A stretch of DNA of 64,000 nucleotides, taken from positions 4,297,001 through 4,361,000 of the forward strand of contig NZ_CP134228.1 in the NCBI RefSeq assembly GCF_031656215.1, written 5' to 3'. The position numbers were made by a program, and so were the translations under genes. Source of the stretch: Mesorhizobium koreense (GTDB lineage: Bacteria; Pseudomonadota; Alphaproteobacteria; Rhizobiales; Rhizobiaceae). Below, piece after piece: positions 15,838 to 24,794 of this stretch. The notes under the pieces are model-generated. The model was not told where the DNA came from and did not search any database. It was given only the letters and a program-made list of their open reading frames with translations. Position 1 is the first letter of the stretch, and each line of letters starts with the position of its first letter.

Positions 15838-16473
15838 ATGATCCTCATCGGCCAATATGATTCCCCTTTCGTGCGCCGCACCGCCATCGCCATGCGGCTC
15901 TACGGCATCGCCTTCGAACATCGTCCGTGGTCGACCTTCGGCGATGCGGAAAAGATCCGGCCCTACAATCCATTGCTGCGGGTGCCCACCCTGGTTCTGG
16001 ATAGTGGCGACGTGCTCATCGAAAGTCTTGCCATCCTCGATTACCTCGACGGACAGATGCCGCCGGCAGAGCGGATGTTCCCGCAGGAGGAGCCGGCGCG
16101 GCACAAGGCATTGAAGCTCGCTTCGCTTGCCGCCGGCATTTCCGACAAGGCCGTCGCCCTCTACTACGAGCAGAACCTACACGGCGAAGGCGCTGTCTCG
16201 ACGATGTGGGTGGAACGGTGCCGAAGCCAGATAAAAGGCGCGCTGGCCGCGCTGGAGAAGGAACGCGCGGCTGCCGGCAGCGGTTATCTGTTCGGCGACC
16301 GCGTCGGTCATGCCGATGTCACCGTCGCGTGCATGCTGAGGCATCTTCGCGAGGCGCACCCGGAATTCCAGCCGCTCGACGGACTGCCGGCGCTCAAGGA
16401 TCACGCCGAGCGGATGGAGGCGCTGCCTGTCTTCCAGGAAATCCAGCAGCCCTTCATCCCACCCAAGGAATAG
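15838..16473 (+). CDS. Glutathione S-transferase family protein
   Basis: A 211-residue GST. The N-terminal thioredoxin-like domain starts MILIGQYDSPFVRRTAIAM, with the catalytic serine in the DSPF segment. It continues to RVPTLVLDSGDVLIESLAIL, where the Pro-Thr-Leu and Glu-Ser pair bind glutathione. The helical C-terminal domain includes the GHADVTVACML N-cap motif. The substrate is unknown. The macrodomain gene follows 6 bases later, so they are probably cotranscribed. Confidence 0.92.
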   Translation: MILIGQYDSPFVRRTAIAMRLYGIAFEHRPWSTFGDAEKIRPYNPLLRVPTLVLDSGDVLIESLAILDYLDGQMPPAERMFPQEEPARHKALKLASLAAGISDKAVALYYEQNLHGEGAVSTMWVERCRSQIKGALAALEKERAAAGSGYLFGDRVGHADVTVACMLRHLREAHPEFQPLDGLPALKDHAERMEALPVFQEIQQPFIPPKE

Positions 16474-16479
16474 CAGGAC

Positions 16480-17073
16480 ATGAATCGAATACACCTCACC
16501 GATACCGGAAGCCGGTCATCCGCCGCGCCTTACGGAAAGGACAGTCAGGCAACGCCTGAAACCCGCCTCTCCGTCGTGCGCGCCGATATCACGACGCTCG
16601 ACGTCGACGCGATCGTCAATGCCGCGAATTCCTCTCTGCTCGGCGGCGGCGGGGTCGACGGGGCGATTCATCGCGCCGCCGGGCCGCAACTGCTCGCCGA
16701 ATGCCGGCTTCTCGGCGGTTGCACCACGGGCGATGCCAAGATCACCGGGGCTTACCGGCTGCCGGCCCGGCACGTGATCCACACGGTCGGCCCCGTCTGG
16801 CACGGCGGGTCGAAGGGCGAGCCCGAACTGCTCGCCTCTTGCTATCGCAGATCGCTGGAACTCGCGCTCCAGTATGGCTGTTCGAGCATCGCCTTTCCGG
16901 CGATCTCGACCGGCATCTATGGCTATCCGAAACCCGAAGCCGCGGATGTCGCCGTGCGCACCGTCGCGACGTTCATCGCGGAAAACGACCAGCCCGCGCG
17001 CATCGTCTTCTGCTGCTTCGACGCCTACGCCGCCGATCTCCACCGGCGTGCTGTGGCGGCGCTAGGGGGTTGA
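16480..17073 (+). CDS. Macrodomain protein, O-acetyl-ADP-ribose deacetylase type
   Basis: A 197-residue macrodomain protein of the YmdB/MacroD group. After a ~28-residue unconserved N-terminus it reads [19 protein letters not shown], then [25 protein letters not shown] and [12 protein letters not shown], the complete ADP-ribose-binding set. Members remove acetyl from O-acetyl-ADP-ribose or ADP-ribose from proteins. The gene directly follows the GST gene. Confidence 0.93.
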   Translation: MNRIHLTDTGSRSSAAPYGKDSQATPETRLSVVRADITTLDVDAIVNAANSSLLGGGGVDGAIHRAAGPQLLAECRLLGGCTTGDAKITGAYRLPARHVIHTVGPVWHGGSKGEPELLASCYRRSLELALQYGCSSIAFPAISTGIYGYPKPEAADVAVRTVATFIAENDQPARIVFCCFDAYAADLHRRAVAALGG

Positions 17074-17113
17074 ACGACCGCAAGCGCGGATAGGGTTGCG
17101 AGAGGGGTGATAC

Positions 17114-17168
17114 CCTCGCCAAGTTCGCTCGACGGCTCGGCCGAGCTTGTCAGATCGGGCGAACTGAC
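17114..17168. repeat. Cruciform-like palindrome between convergent genes
   Basis: AGTTCGC at 17122-17128 pairs with GCGAACT at 17159-17165, and a perfect CTCGGCCGAG lies between at 17136-17145. It sits in the convergent space of the macrodomain and porin genes and shares a CCAAGTTCGC segment with the repeat near 12669. It may terminate transcripts from both sides. Confidence 0.5.
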
Positions 17169-17171
17169 CTC

Positions 17172-17846
17172 TCAGAACTTGTAGGCGATGCCAAACAGGA
17201 CTTCCTGGGTTTTGAGATCGTTTTTGCTAGGGAACGAATATACGGAGAATTTCTCGCTGCCGAAATCTGCAAACCGATATTCGGCTCTCAATATGATCTT
17301 ATCGGTAACGGCGTAATCCAACCCCGCGCCGATATTCCATCCGATGCGTGTCGAGCTATGGGTGGCAACCGTTTTGTCGTGGAAGCGGAGTTTATATCCG
17401 CCAAATGAGACGCCGCCCGCGACATATGGGAGGAAGCGGCCAACCGCGTATCCAACCCGGCCGCGCACCGCGCCGTTCCACGACATTTTGAATGAAGTGG
17501 GAATGAAGTTGCTGAGCGTGCCCGAAACGCCGCCAATGCTGAGGATCCAGTCATCTGTTTTGTCCTCGAGATCGGCAGCGTTGATATCGGCTTCGAGCCC
17601 AAGCACGATATTGTTGCTCATCTGGTAATTGTAGCCGGCATAAAGTCCGCCCAACACGCCAGTAGCATTATGGTGGACGTCAGTTATCCACACCGGCACG
17701 ATATCTACCCGGGTAGTAGATTTGCTCCAGCCATACCCGATCTGCGCTCCGACATATACACCGGACCAATCATAGGTCTGATCCTGCGCGGCTGCGGTTC
17801 CGGCGCCGAGCAAAAGCGCGGTCGTTGCAAGCAACAGCAATTTCAT
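17172..17846 (-). CDS. Outer-membrane beta-barrel protein (Omp25/Omp31-like)
   Basis: A 224-residue outer-membrane protein. A signal peptide (MKLLLLATTALLLGAG...AAAQ) is followed by YDWSGVYVGAQIGYGW, the start motif of rhizobial/Brucella Omp25-Omp31 proteins. Alternating aromatic strands follow and it ends ...VLFGIAYKF with the terminal phenylalanine used for barrel insertion. Blocks such as RVGYAVGRFLPYVAGG are typical. ATG 17846 is preferred to the GTG at 17861. It probably gives envelope stability rather than specific transport. Confidence 0.9.
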   Translation of the reverse strand: MKLLLLATTALLLGAGTAAAQDQTYDWSGVYVGAQIGYGWSKSTTRVDIVPVWITDVHHNATGVLGGLYAGYNYQMSNNIVLGLEADINAADLEDKTDDWILSIGGVSGTLSNFIPTSFKMSWNGAVRGRVGYAVGRFLPYVAGGVSFGGYKLRFHDKTVATHSSTRIGWNIGAGLDYAVTDKIILRAEYRFADFGSEKFSVYSFPSKNDLKTQEVLFGIAYKF

Positions 17847-18026
17847 TGGCGGAATCCCCACAGCCGATGACCTGACGTAACACGCTCCGGTTGCATGTAC
17901 AAGAAATCTGACACGTTCCTCCCATCGGCTCGGGCCGGAAGGCAGCGTAGTAATGGAAAGGTCGTGCTCTTGCGCTGAGGCCCTGCCCCGCTACTGTACG
18001 ATCTTCAAACGAACGGGTGCCACGCC

Positions 18027-18638
18027 ATGTCGCTTGCCTTCCTCCTCACTTCCCTGATCGTCGTCGTCGCGCCGGGCGCCGGTGTGCTCTATACGCTCTC
18101 GGCCGGGCTTTCGCGCGGCGCGCGGGCAAGCGTCTTCGCCGCCTTCGGCTGCACGCTCGGCATCCTGCCGCACATGGCGGCCGCCATCACCGGGCTTGCC
18201 GCCCTGCTCTATGCCAGTTCGGTCGCGTTCGAGGCGCTGAAAATCCTCGGCTGCATCTATCTGCTCTACATGGCCTGGAACACGCTGAGGGAGACCGGCG
18301 CCCTCAATATCGAAGGTCGAACCGCACCGGGTTCGGGGCTCCGGATCGTCCTGCGTGGCATCCTCATCAATATCCTGAACCCGAAGCTCTCGCTCTTCTT
18401 CTTCGCGTTCCTGCCGCAATTCGTGAATGCCGGCGCACCCGACGCGCTGCCGCGGATGCTTGAACTCAACCTCGTATTCATGCTGATGACCCTCGTCGTG
18501 TTCGTCGCATACGGCGTCTTTGCCGCGGCGGTCAGGAACCATATCGTTTCGCGGCCGCGCGTGCTCGCCTGGATGCGTCGGAGCTTTGCTGCCGTGTTCG
18601 TCCTGCTCGGCGCGAAGCTGGCTTTGGCCGAGCGCTGA
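18027..18638 (+). CDS. LysE/RhtB family amino-acid exporter
   Basis: A 203-residue inner-membrane protein with about six hydrophobic segments. The N-terminus MSLAFLLTSLIVVVAPGAGV carries the family's PGP-like turn, followed by GARASVFAAFGCTLG, and the mid-region NILNPKLSLFFFAFLPQFV is the LysE signature. It exports amino acids or homoserine lactone-type solutes; the substrate is not readable. mccA follows after 26 bases on the same strand, so it may be cotranscribed with leucine catabolism. Confidence 0.9.
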   Translation: MSLAFLLTSLIVVVAPGAGVLYTLSAGLSRGARASVFAAFGCTLGILPHMAAAITGLAALLYASSVAFEALKILGCIYLLYMAWNTLRETGALNIEGRTAPGSGLRIVLRGILINILNPKLSLFFFAFLPQFVNAGAPDALPRMLELNLVFMLMTLVVFVAYGVFAAAVRNHIVSRPRVLAWMRRSFAAVFVLLGAKLALAER

Positions 18639-18664
18639 CGGCGGGCTCAAACCGGGAGAAAGAA

Positions 18665-20623
18665 TTGTTCCAGAAAATCCTGATCGCCAATCGCGGCGAG
18701 ATCGCCTGTCGGGTTATCCGCACGGCGCGCAGCATGGGCATCGCCACCGTCGCCGTCTATTCCGATGCGGACGCCGGCGCGCTCCACGTCTCGATGGCCG
18801 ACGAGGCTATACATATCGGCCCCTCCGCCGTCGGTGAAAGCTACCTCAAGGGCGACCGGATCATCGAGGCAGCGCAGAAGACCGGCGCCGAGGCGATCCA
18901 CCCGGGCTACGGCTTCCTTTCGGAAAACCCGGACTTCGTCGATCAGGTGACGGCGGCGGGCCTCGTCTTCATCGGCCCGTCTTCGTCTTCGATCCGCGCC
19001 ATGGGGCTGAAGGACGCTGCAAAGCGACTGATGGAGAAGGCCGGCGTACCGGTGGTGCCCGGCTATCACGGCGAGGCGCAGGAGATCGTCGTGCTCGCCT
19101 CCAAGGCGCGCGAGATCGGCTATCCCGTGTTGATCAAGGCGCGAGCCGGAGGCGGCGGCAAAGGCATGCGCCGGGTCGACGACCCCGACCGCTTCGCCGA
19201 GGAACTTGCCGCGGCAAGGCGCGAGGCCAAGGCCGCCTTCGGCGATGACCGGGTGCTGGTCGAGAAATATGTCGAGAAGCCGCGCCATATAGAAATCCAG
19301 GTCTTCGGCGACAATCATGGCGGGGCGGTGCATCTGTTCGAGCGCGACTGCTCGGCGCAACGCCGTCACCAGAAAGTCATCGAAGAGGCCCCAGCGCCGG
19401 GCATGACGCCCGAAATGCGTAAGGCGATGACCGAAGCGGCTGTGAAGGCGGCGAAGGCGATCAAATATTCGGGCGCCGGCACGATCGAATTCATCGTCGA
19501 CGCATCGGATGGGCTGAAGCCCGACCGCTTCTGGTTCATGGAGATGAACACCAGGCTGCAGGTCGAGCACCCGGTGACGGAAATGGTCACCGGTCTCGAC
19601 CTTGTCGAATGGCAGCTTCGCGTTGCCGCCGGCGAAAAACTGCCGAAGATCCAGAAGGAGATCACGCTCTCCGGCCACGCTTTCGAGGCACGCATCTATG
19701 CCGAGGACGCCTCGAAAGGTTTTCTACCGGCGATCGGCACGCTCCATCATCTGCGCTTCCCCGACCATACCGAGAGCGGAACGGTACGCATCGAGACGGG
19801 CGTGCGCGAGGGTGACGCCATCTCGCCCTACTACGATCCGATGATCGCCAAGCTGGTGGTCTACGGCGAAAATCGCGAGGCAGCGCTCGGTGCGTTGGCC
19901 GATGCGCTCGACCATGTGCGGATCGCGGGGTCGGTAACCAATACGCCTTTCCTTGCGGCACTCGCGCGCGATCCGGATTTCGCCTCAGGCAACGTCGATA
20001 CGGGGCTGATCGGGCGCAAGCAGGAGGAACTGACGCGAGCGCGGCCGGCGGGCGCGAGCGTAAAGGCGCTTGCCGCGCTTGCGGTGGCGAACGCCGACAG
20101 CGGCGGCCGTAAATCGGCCGATCCGTGGTCGAGCCTCACCGGCTACGCCCATTTTCACTCGATCCCTCGGCGCACGGCGCTCCGCTACGGTGAAGACGCG
20201 GTGGACGCACGGGTAGCGACGCGTGGCGACGGGCGCTTCGAAGTGGAAGTCGAGGGCACTGCCTTCGCCTTTTCCGCCGATGCCGTTTCAGGTCGCGCCG
20301 CACTCTGGCCGGGCCACGTCACCGTGTTCGACGGGCCGTCCGGCTACACCTTCTCCGCACCCGACCCGCTGGCGCGAGACGTCGATACGGCCGCCGGAGC
20401 GGCGAGCCTCAGGGCGCCGATGCCCGGACTGGTCAAGATCGTGCGCGCGGCGGCCGGCGACGCCGTTGCGAAAGGCCAGCCGCTGCTTGTCCTCGAAGCA
20501 ATGAAGATGGAGCATACCATCACCGCGCCGCATGACGGTCTCATCACCGAGATCGCCAGCGAGGGCGCGCAGGTGACCGACGGAACGGTGCTGGTTCGGT
20601 TCAAGGAAGAAGAGACCGTCTGA
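18665..20623 (+). CDS. mccA: Methylcrotonyl-CoA carboxylase, alpha (biotin carboxylase/BCCP) subunit
   Basis: A 652-residue biotin-dependent carboxylase subunit. It has a biotin carboxylase N-terminus (FQKILIANRGEIACRV), the ATP-grasp segment ARAGGGGKGMRRV and the catalytic MNTRLQVEHPVTEMVTG. The middle BT domain links to a C-terminal biotinyl domain with EAMKMEH, where K614 carries biotin. The start codon is TTG at 18665 with GGGAGAAAG ahead. It pairs with MccB (7638). The similar propionyl- or geranyl-CoA carboxylase alpha is an alternative; ivd and mccB nearby favour methylcrotonyl-CoA. Confidence 0.9.
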   Translation: MFQKILIANRGEIACRVIRTARSMGIATVAVYSDADAGALHVSMADEAIHIGPSAVGESYLKGDRIIEAAQKTGAEAIHPGYGFLSENPDFVDQVTAAGLVFIGPSSSSIRAMGLKDAAKRLMEKAGVPVVPGYHGEAQEIVVLASKAREIGYPVLIKARAGGGGKGMRRVDDPDRFAEELAAARREAKAAFGDDRVLVEKYVEKPRHIEIQVFGDNHGGAVHLFERDCSAQRRHQKVIEEAPAPGMTPEMRKAMTEAAVKAAKAIKYSGAGTIEFIVDASDGLKPDRFWFMEMNTRLQVEHPVTEMVTGLDLVEWQLRVAAGEKLPKIQKEITLSGHAFEARIYAEDASKGFLPAIGTLHHLRFPDHTESGTVRIETGVREGDAISPYYDPMIAKLVVYGENREAALGALADALDHVRIAGSVTNTPFLAALARDPDFASGNVDTGLIGRKQEELTRARPAGASVKALAALAVANADSGGRKSADPWSSLTGYAHFHSIPRRTALRYGEDAVDARVATRGDGRFEVEVEGTAFAFSADAVSGRAALWPGHVTVFDGPSGYTFSAPDPLARDVDTAAGAASLRAPMPGLVKIVRAAAGDAVAKGQPLLVLEAMKMEHTITAPHDGLITEIASEGAQVTDGTVLVRFKEEETV

Positions 20624-20627
20624 ACGC

Positions 20628-20670
20628 AAAAAAGCCGCGCCGGCATTATCCTCGCCGGTCGCGGCCTTTT
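20628..20670 (+). terminator. Bidirectional rho-independent terminator after mccA
   Basis: An A-run, then GCCGCGCCGGC, a 9-base loop, GCCGGTCGCGGC and TTTT. The stem is about 11 bp with one mismatch and begins 5 bases after the mccA stop. The flanking A and T runs allow use from both strands; the Sel1-like gene converges from the right. Confidence 0.8.
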
Positions 20671-20776
20671 CGCAAGCTTCCATCCTGGCGTCCCCATACG
20701 CCGTGACAGCCGCCTTCCCTGTTGTCTTCCCGGCGGCTTTTGCCGCTCGTTTTATTGTTCGTCCTGATCGATAAGA

Positions 20777-21043
20777 TCAGTGCATCGTCATCCATTCGCG
20801 CGCTTCGCGCAGCGCCTGGGCGATTTCCTGCTTGTTCATCGTCGCCGAAAGTTCGGCGCGCAGTTCCGCGGCGCGGTCCGAACCCTTGATGGCGGCGATG
20901 TTGAACCATTTATGGGCTGCCACCAGATCGATCGCGCAGTCGCGGCCGGTGGCATACATCATGCCCATCTCGAAAAGAATGTCGGCCTGAGCGCCCGATC
21001 CGACGGTCCCCAAACCCGCTTCCAGAACCTCATAACGTGCCAT
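20777..21043 (-). CDS. Small Sel1-repeat-like protein
   Basis: An 88-residue helical protein with one Sel1-type repeat: ADILFEMGMMYATGRDCAIDLVAAHKWF resembles the A-x-LG-x-YxxG-xxV-x-D-xxAxxWF pattern. The C-terminal helix (EIAQALREAREWM) is amphipathic. The protein is conserved in rhizobia as a single-repeat cytosolic protein of unknown role. It converges with mccA across the terminator at 20628. Confidence 0.78.
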   Translation of the reverse strand: MARYEVLEAGLGTVGSGAQADILFEMGMMYATGRDCAIDLVAAHKWFNIAAIKGSDRAAELRAELSATMNKQEIAQALREAREWMTMH

Positions 21044-21251
21044 TTTCTTTGTCCCTGTCCTACTCCTGGAGCCACGTTCTCTTTTGTCGTTTGAACGCTC
21101 GCATCCGATGGTTCGAAGGATGCAGGGGAGGCTTGAATCCGTCGTTAAATGGCGTGCTTAATTTGAGGAAAACAAAGTTCAAACAATCGGTAAACCTTGG
21201 ATTTCATTAAGGATACGGTTCCTCGCACTCCGGGGTTTCGAGGAAAATTCG

Positions 21252-21407
21252 ATGAAAATTCAGGCTGCGGCGGGCAAGGCTTTGTTCACCACGAAAAACG
21301 GACGTTGGAAGAGAATTGCAAGGAAAGCCGGCGCTCGGGCGATGGAATGGGGCCTGCCGGGAGCGGCCGAAAGCATGCGCACGGGCCGGAAATCAACCTC
21401 TCGTTAA
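21252..21407 (+). CDS. Possible 51-residue basic protein
   Basis: ATG 21252 is preceded by GAGGAAAATTCG, a good ribosome site, and opens 51 codons. The product begins MKIQAAAGKALFTTKNGRWK and is strongly basic (about 12 Lys/Arg). It has no membrane segment or known motif. The surrounding 21044-21496 has no other convincing gene. Small and without a visible relative, so it may be chance. Confidence 0.4.
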   Translation: MKIQAAAGKALFTTKNGRWKRIARKAGARAMEWGLPGAAESMRTGRKSTSR

Positions 21408-21496
21408 GGTGTTTGAACGGCAGATGAACGCCAATCTCAGTACGGGTTCAGGGGCATTCGCTAAAATTGTCTCCATCGTCATGGGGACCGGAACCA

Positions 21497-21676
21497 ATGC
21501 TTGCGCGTCGCTTCACCATCGTCTGCCTGCTGACCATGCTTTTCGCCATGGGCTTCGCCCGGATCGTCGCCCAATCCTCCGAAAACCCGGCCGAATGGCG
21601 CGGCAATGTCCCGATTTCCTGCGCCGCCCATATGAATGGCTGCCGGACAGCGGCCGGCGGGCTGGCCTGGTTGTAA
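21497..21676 (+). CDS. Small exported/membrane protein, hypothetical
   Basis: A 59-residue frame with a signal-peptide-like N-terminus (MLARRF, then TIVCLLTMLFAMGFARIVA), followed by a short polar part with two cysteines (ISCAAHMNGC). GGGGACCGGAACCA precedes the ATG. It lies 75 bases ahead of amn. No family is recognised. Base usage is consistent with the genome, but the short length keeps confidence low. Confidence 0.45.
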   Translation: MLARRFTIVCLLTMLFAMGFARIVAQSSENPAEWRGNVPISCAAHMNGCRTAAGGLAWL

Positions 21677-21751
21677 GAAGCCCGGGGGTACAGGATGGCC
21701 GAATGCTCCAGCGCCTCTCGAAAACGTCCGGCGTCATCTCTATAATGGGGC

Positions 21752-23248
21752 ATGGACAACAATCCCTATCCGCCCACGGTCGAGACCGTCATCACGCCAG
21801 AACCGGTTGCGGCGGAGAGTTTCACCAATCCGGAAAAAGCGGTCGAAGCGCTCAAAGCGCTCTACAACCGCAACACCGCGTTCCTGCGCGACTCCTTCGT
21901 CGGGCTTGCCGACGCGCCGGATTCGCATCGGCGCTACCGCGCCTTCTATCCTGAGGTGGCGGTCGCAACTTCCTCCTTCGCGCAGATCGATTCCCGTCTC
22001 GCCTATGGACACATGCCGACCCCCGGCCGCTACGCCACCACCATCACGCGGCCGGACCTGTTCGAGACCTATCTTGCCGAGCAACTGCGGCTCCTCATGC
22101 GCAACCACGGCATCCCGGTCGTCGTCAGGGAATCCGAGACGCCGATCCCGCTTCATTTCGCCTTCCTGGAAGGAAGCTATGTCGAGGCCTCGGCGGCCGA
22201 ACGCATCAAGCGGCCGCTGCGCGACATGTTCGACGTACCGGATCTCGACGGAACCGACGATCAGATCGCCAACGGAACCTTCGAGACGTTGCGTGGCGAG
22301 CCGATGCCGCTCGCGCCCTTCACCGCACAGCGCATCGATTATTCGCTGCACAGGCTCTCCCACTACACGGCGACGACACCGAACCATTTCCAGAATTTCG
22401 TGCTGTTCACGAACTATCAGTTCTACGTGGACGAATTCTGCGCCTTTGCGCGCGGCATGATGGCAAAGGGTGGCGACGGCTATAGCGCCTTCGTGGAGCC
22501 CGGCAACATCGTCACCCGTGCCGGCGAAGCGACGCAAGCGCAGGCATCCGTCCGCCTGCCGCAGATGCCGGCCTATCATCTGGTTAAGCCCGACCATGGC
22601 GGTATCACCATGGTCAATATCGGCATCGGCCCCTCCAACGCCAAGACGATCACCGACCATATAGCGGTGCTTCGGCCGCATGCCTGGCTGATGCTCGGCC
22701 ATTGCGCGGGCCTCAGGAACACGCAGGCGCTCGGCGATTATGTGCTGGCGCACGCCTATGTGCGCGAGGATCACGTGCTGGACGACGATTTGCCGGTCTG
22801 GGTGCCGGTGCCGCCGCTGGCCGAGGTGCAGGTGGCGATCGAGGAGGCCGTCGCCGAGGTGACCGGGCTTTCCGGCTACGACCTGAAGAAGATCATGCGC
22901 ACGGGAACGGTCGCCACTATCGACAACCGCAACTGGGAACTGCGCGACCAGCGCGGACCCGTCCAGCGCCTGTCGCAGAGCCGGGCCATCGCGCTCGACA
23001 TGGAATCGGCGACGATCGCGGCCAACGGCTTCCGTTTCCGCGTGCCCTACGGCACGCTCCTGTGCGTCTCCGACAAGCCGCTGCACGGCGAACTGAAGCT
23101 GCCCGGCATGGCGACGGATTTCTATAAGCGGCAGGTCGCGCAGCATTTGACGATCGGCATGCGCACGCTGGAGAAACTGGCCAATATGCCGCTCGAACGG
23201 CTGCATTCGCGCAAGCTCAGAAGCTTCTCAGAGACGGCCTTTCAATAG
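21752..23248 (+). CDS. amn: AMP nucleosidase
   Basis: A 498-residue enzyme that splits AMP to adenine and ribose 5-phosphate. The N-terminal AMP-nucleosidase domain (about 1-190) includes SRLAYGHMPTPGRYATTITR. The C-terminal nucleoside-phosphorylase-like domain has VNIGIGPSNAKTITDHIAVL, GHCAGLR and ALDMESATIAANGFR, the last with the ribose-binding Met-Glu and catalytic region. Length fits the bacterial family (about 480-500). The next gene starts 2 bases after its stop. Confidence 0.95.
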   Translation: MDNNPYPPTVETVITPEPVAAESFTNPEKAVEALKALYNRNTAFLRDSFVGLADAPDSHRRYRAFYPEVAVATSSFAQIDSRLAYGHMPTPGRYATTITRPDLFETYLAEQLRLLMRNHGIPVVVRESETPIPLHFAFLEGSYVEASAAERIKRPLRDMFDVPDLDGTDDQIANGTFETLRGEPMPLAPFTAQRIDYSLHRLSHYTATTPNHFQNFVLFTNYQFYVDEFCAFARGMMAKGGDGYSAFVEPGNIVTRAGEATQAQASVRLPQMPAYHLVKPDHGGITMVNIGIGPSNAKTITDHIAVLRPHAWLMLGHCAGLRNTQALGDYVLAHAYVREDHVLDDDLPVWVPVPPLAEVQVAIEEAVAEVTGLSGYDLKKIMRTGTVATIDNRNWELRDQRGPVQRLSQSRAIALDMESATIAANGFRFRVPYGTLLCVSDKPLHGELKLPGMATDFYKRQVAQHLTIGMRTLEKLANMPLERLHSRKLRSFSETAFQ

Positions 23249-23250
23249 GG

Positions 23251-24285
23251 ATGGTGGAAGCATCGACCGACCTCCGGCGGCAGAAGCGCGCCGTCTGGGC
23301 AAGCGCTCTGTGCGCGGCCTTCTACATGCCGCTGATATTCGGCTTCTTCGGTTGGCTGCACCATTCGCTCGATCTCTTCGCGCATTTCCGCTGGCATCTC
23401 GCGATCCTGCTGGCGCTGGCGGGCCTGTTCGCGCTCGCCTCGCGCGCATGGAGCATCGGCCTCGTTTCGCTCGTCATGGCGGCTGCTGCGCTGATGACCA
23501 CGCAGGGCATCGCCGGGGTGCCATTTTCCGGGCCTCAGCGCATGCCCTTCCAGGCGGCGGACGGAACGGGAGCCGTCTATCGCTTGCTGCAACTCAACCT
23601 GCGCTACGACAATCCAACGCCCGAAAAGGTTCTGTCGCTGATCGGGCGGACGCATCCGGATATCGTAACGCTCGCCGAGGTCTCGCCAATGTGGGCCGGG
23701 AAGCTGAAACTGATCGAGGCGGCCTATCCGGATCCGCTGATCTGCGCTTCACATATCCGCATCGGCGGCGGCGCGATCCTGTCGTCGCGTCCGATGAGCG
23801 GCGAACGCTGCTTCGACCGCGGAACCTTCGCCACCGCTGCCGTCAATTTGAACGGGCGGCCGATCCATGTGGTGGCGCTGCATCTCGGCTGGCCGTGGCC
23901 TTCGGACCAATGGTGGCAGATAAGGAATTTAGCCGCTCCGATGGCGATGATCCGAAGCCCCGCGCTCGTGGCCGGTGATTTCAACGCCGTTTCCTGGAGT
24001 GCCGCCGTCACGGATATGGCGAAGGCCGGCGGCCTCGATATCGTCGACCCGATCGGCGCAAGCTGGTTCTACCGCAAGGCGCCGGAATGGCTGCGCTCGT
24101 GGCTCGGCCTCGAGATCGACCACGTCATGGTCAAGGGCGGCATCGTCGTGCATTCGGCCCGCATCCTGGAGGATGTCGGCTCCGACCATGCGCCGGTGCT
24201 GATCGAATTCTCACTTGCGCCCCAGCCTGAATCGGAACAGCCCGTGCAGACGGTCGCCATGCCCGTCGCCAAGGGGCGATCATAA
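23251..24285 (+). CDS. Endonuclease/exonuclease/phosphatase-family membrane protein
   Basis: A 344-residue protein. Three hydrophobic helices lie in residues about 15-95 (CAAFYMPLIFGFFGWL and two more). A periplasm-facing EEP domain follows, with LLQLNLRYDN, TLAEVS (metal-binding Glu), ALHLGWP, VAGDFNAVSWS and VGSDHAPV (catalytic His). The EEP fold covers nucleases, phospholipases and sphingomyelinases, so the substrate is open. GTG or ATG at 23251 follows amn directly, so they likely share a transcript. Confidence 0.85.
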   Translation: MVEASTDLRRQKRAVWASALCAAFYMPLIFGFFGWLHHSLDLFAHFRWHLAILLALAGLFALASRAWSIGLVSLVMAAAALMTTQGIAGVPFSGPQRMPFQAADGTGAVYRLLQLNLRYDNPTPEKVLSLIGRTHPDIVTLAEVSPMWAGKLKLIEAAYPDPLICASHIRIGGGAILSSRPMSGERCFDRGTFATAAVNLNGRPIHVVALHLGWPWPSDQWWQIRNLAAPMAMIRSPALVAGDFNAVSWSAAVTDMAKAGGLDIVDPIGASWFYRKAPEWLRSWLGLEIDHVMVKGGIVVHSARILEDVGSDHAPVLIEFSLAPQPESEQPVQTVAMPVAKGRS

Positions 24286-24307
24286 GGCGCGGCTGTCGCG
24301 ACCCGAA

Positions 24308-24793
24308 CTACTTCTGGCCCGCCGGCGCGGCCGGCTTCGCCCTCTTCTTTTTTGGCTTGAACGGTTTCATGCCCTCGCGCGCCAGTTCATCGGCCCGTTC
24401 GTTCTCGATGTGACCGGCATGCCCTTTGACCCAATGCCATTTGACCTTGTGACGCTGCCGTTCAGCATCGAGCGCCTGCCAAAGGTCAGCGTTCTTCACC
24501 GGCTTCTTGTCGGCCGTCTTCCAGCCGTTCCGCTTCCAGCCGTGAATCCACTGGGAGATACCTTTGTTCACGTAGTCGCTATCCGAATAGAGGTCGACCT
24601 GTACCGGTTCCTTCAATGCCTGCAGTGCTTTCAGCGCGGCGGTCAGTTCCATGCGATTGTTGGTGGTCTCCGGCTCGCCGCCAGAGAATTCCTTTGTGTG
24701 GCCATTGCTCACCAACCGGATGATGGCGCCCCAGCCGCCAGGGCCGGGATTGCCCGAGCAGGCGCCGTCGGTGAAGATCTCGACTTCCTTCAT
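24308..24793 (-). CDS. rnhA: Ribonuclease HI
   Basis: A 161-residue RNase HI that cuts RNA in RNA-DNA hybrids. The active-site acids are in [16 protein letters not shown] (D9), [10 protein letters not shown] (Glu), YSDSDYV (Asp) and [11 protein letters not shown] (Asp), with the metal-handling histidine in KGHAGH. A Lys/Pro-rich tail ([12 protein letters not shown]) extends the core. It starts one base after the thrB stop in the ispH-thrB-rnhA operon. Confidence 0.96.
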   Translation of the reverse strand: MKEVEIFTDGACSGNPGPGGWGAIIRLVSNGHTKEFSGGEPETTNNRMELTAALKALQALKEPVQVDLYSDSDYVNKGISQWIHGWKRNGWKTADKKPVKNADLWQALDAERQRHKVKWHWVKGHAGHIENERADELAREGMKPFKPKKKRAKPAAPAGQK

Positions 24794-24794
24794 G

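Noticed and set aside
21197-21427. 76-codon plus-strand frame overlapping the 51-codon candidate
   Set aside because: It has no ribosome site and its product shows no pattern; the alternative frame at 21252 has a better start.
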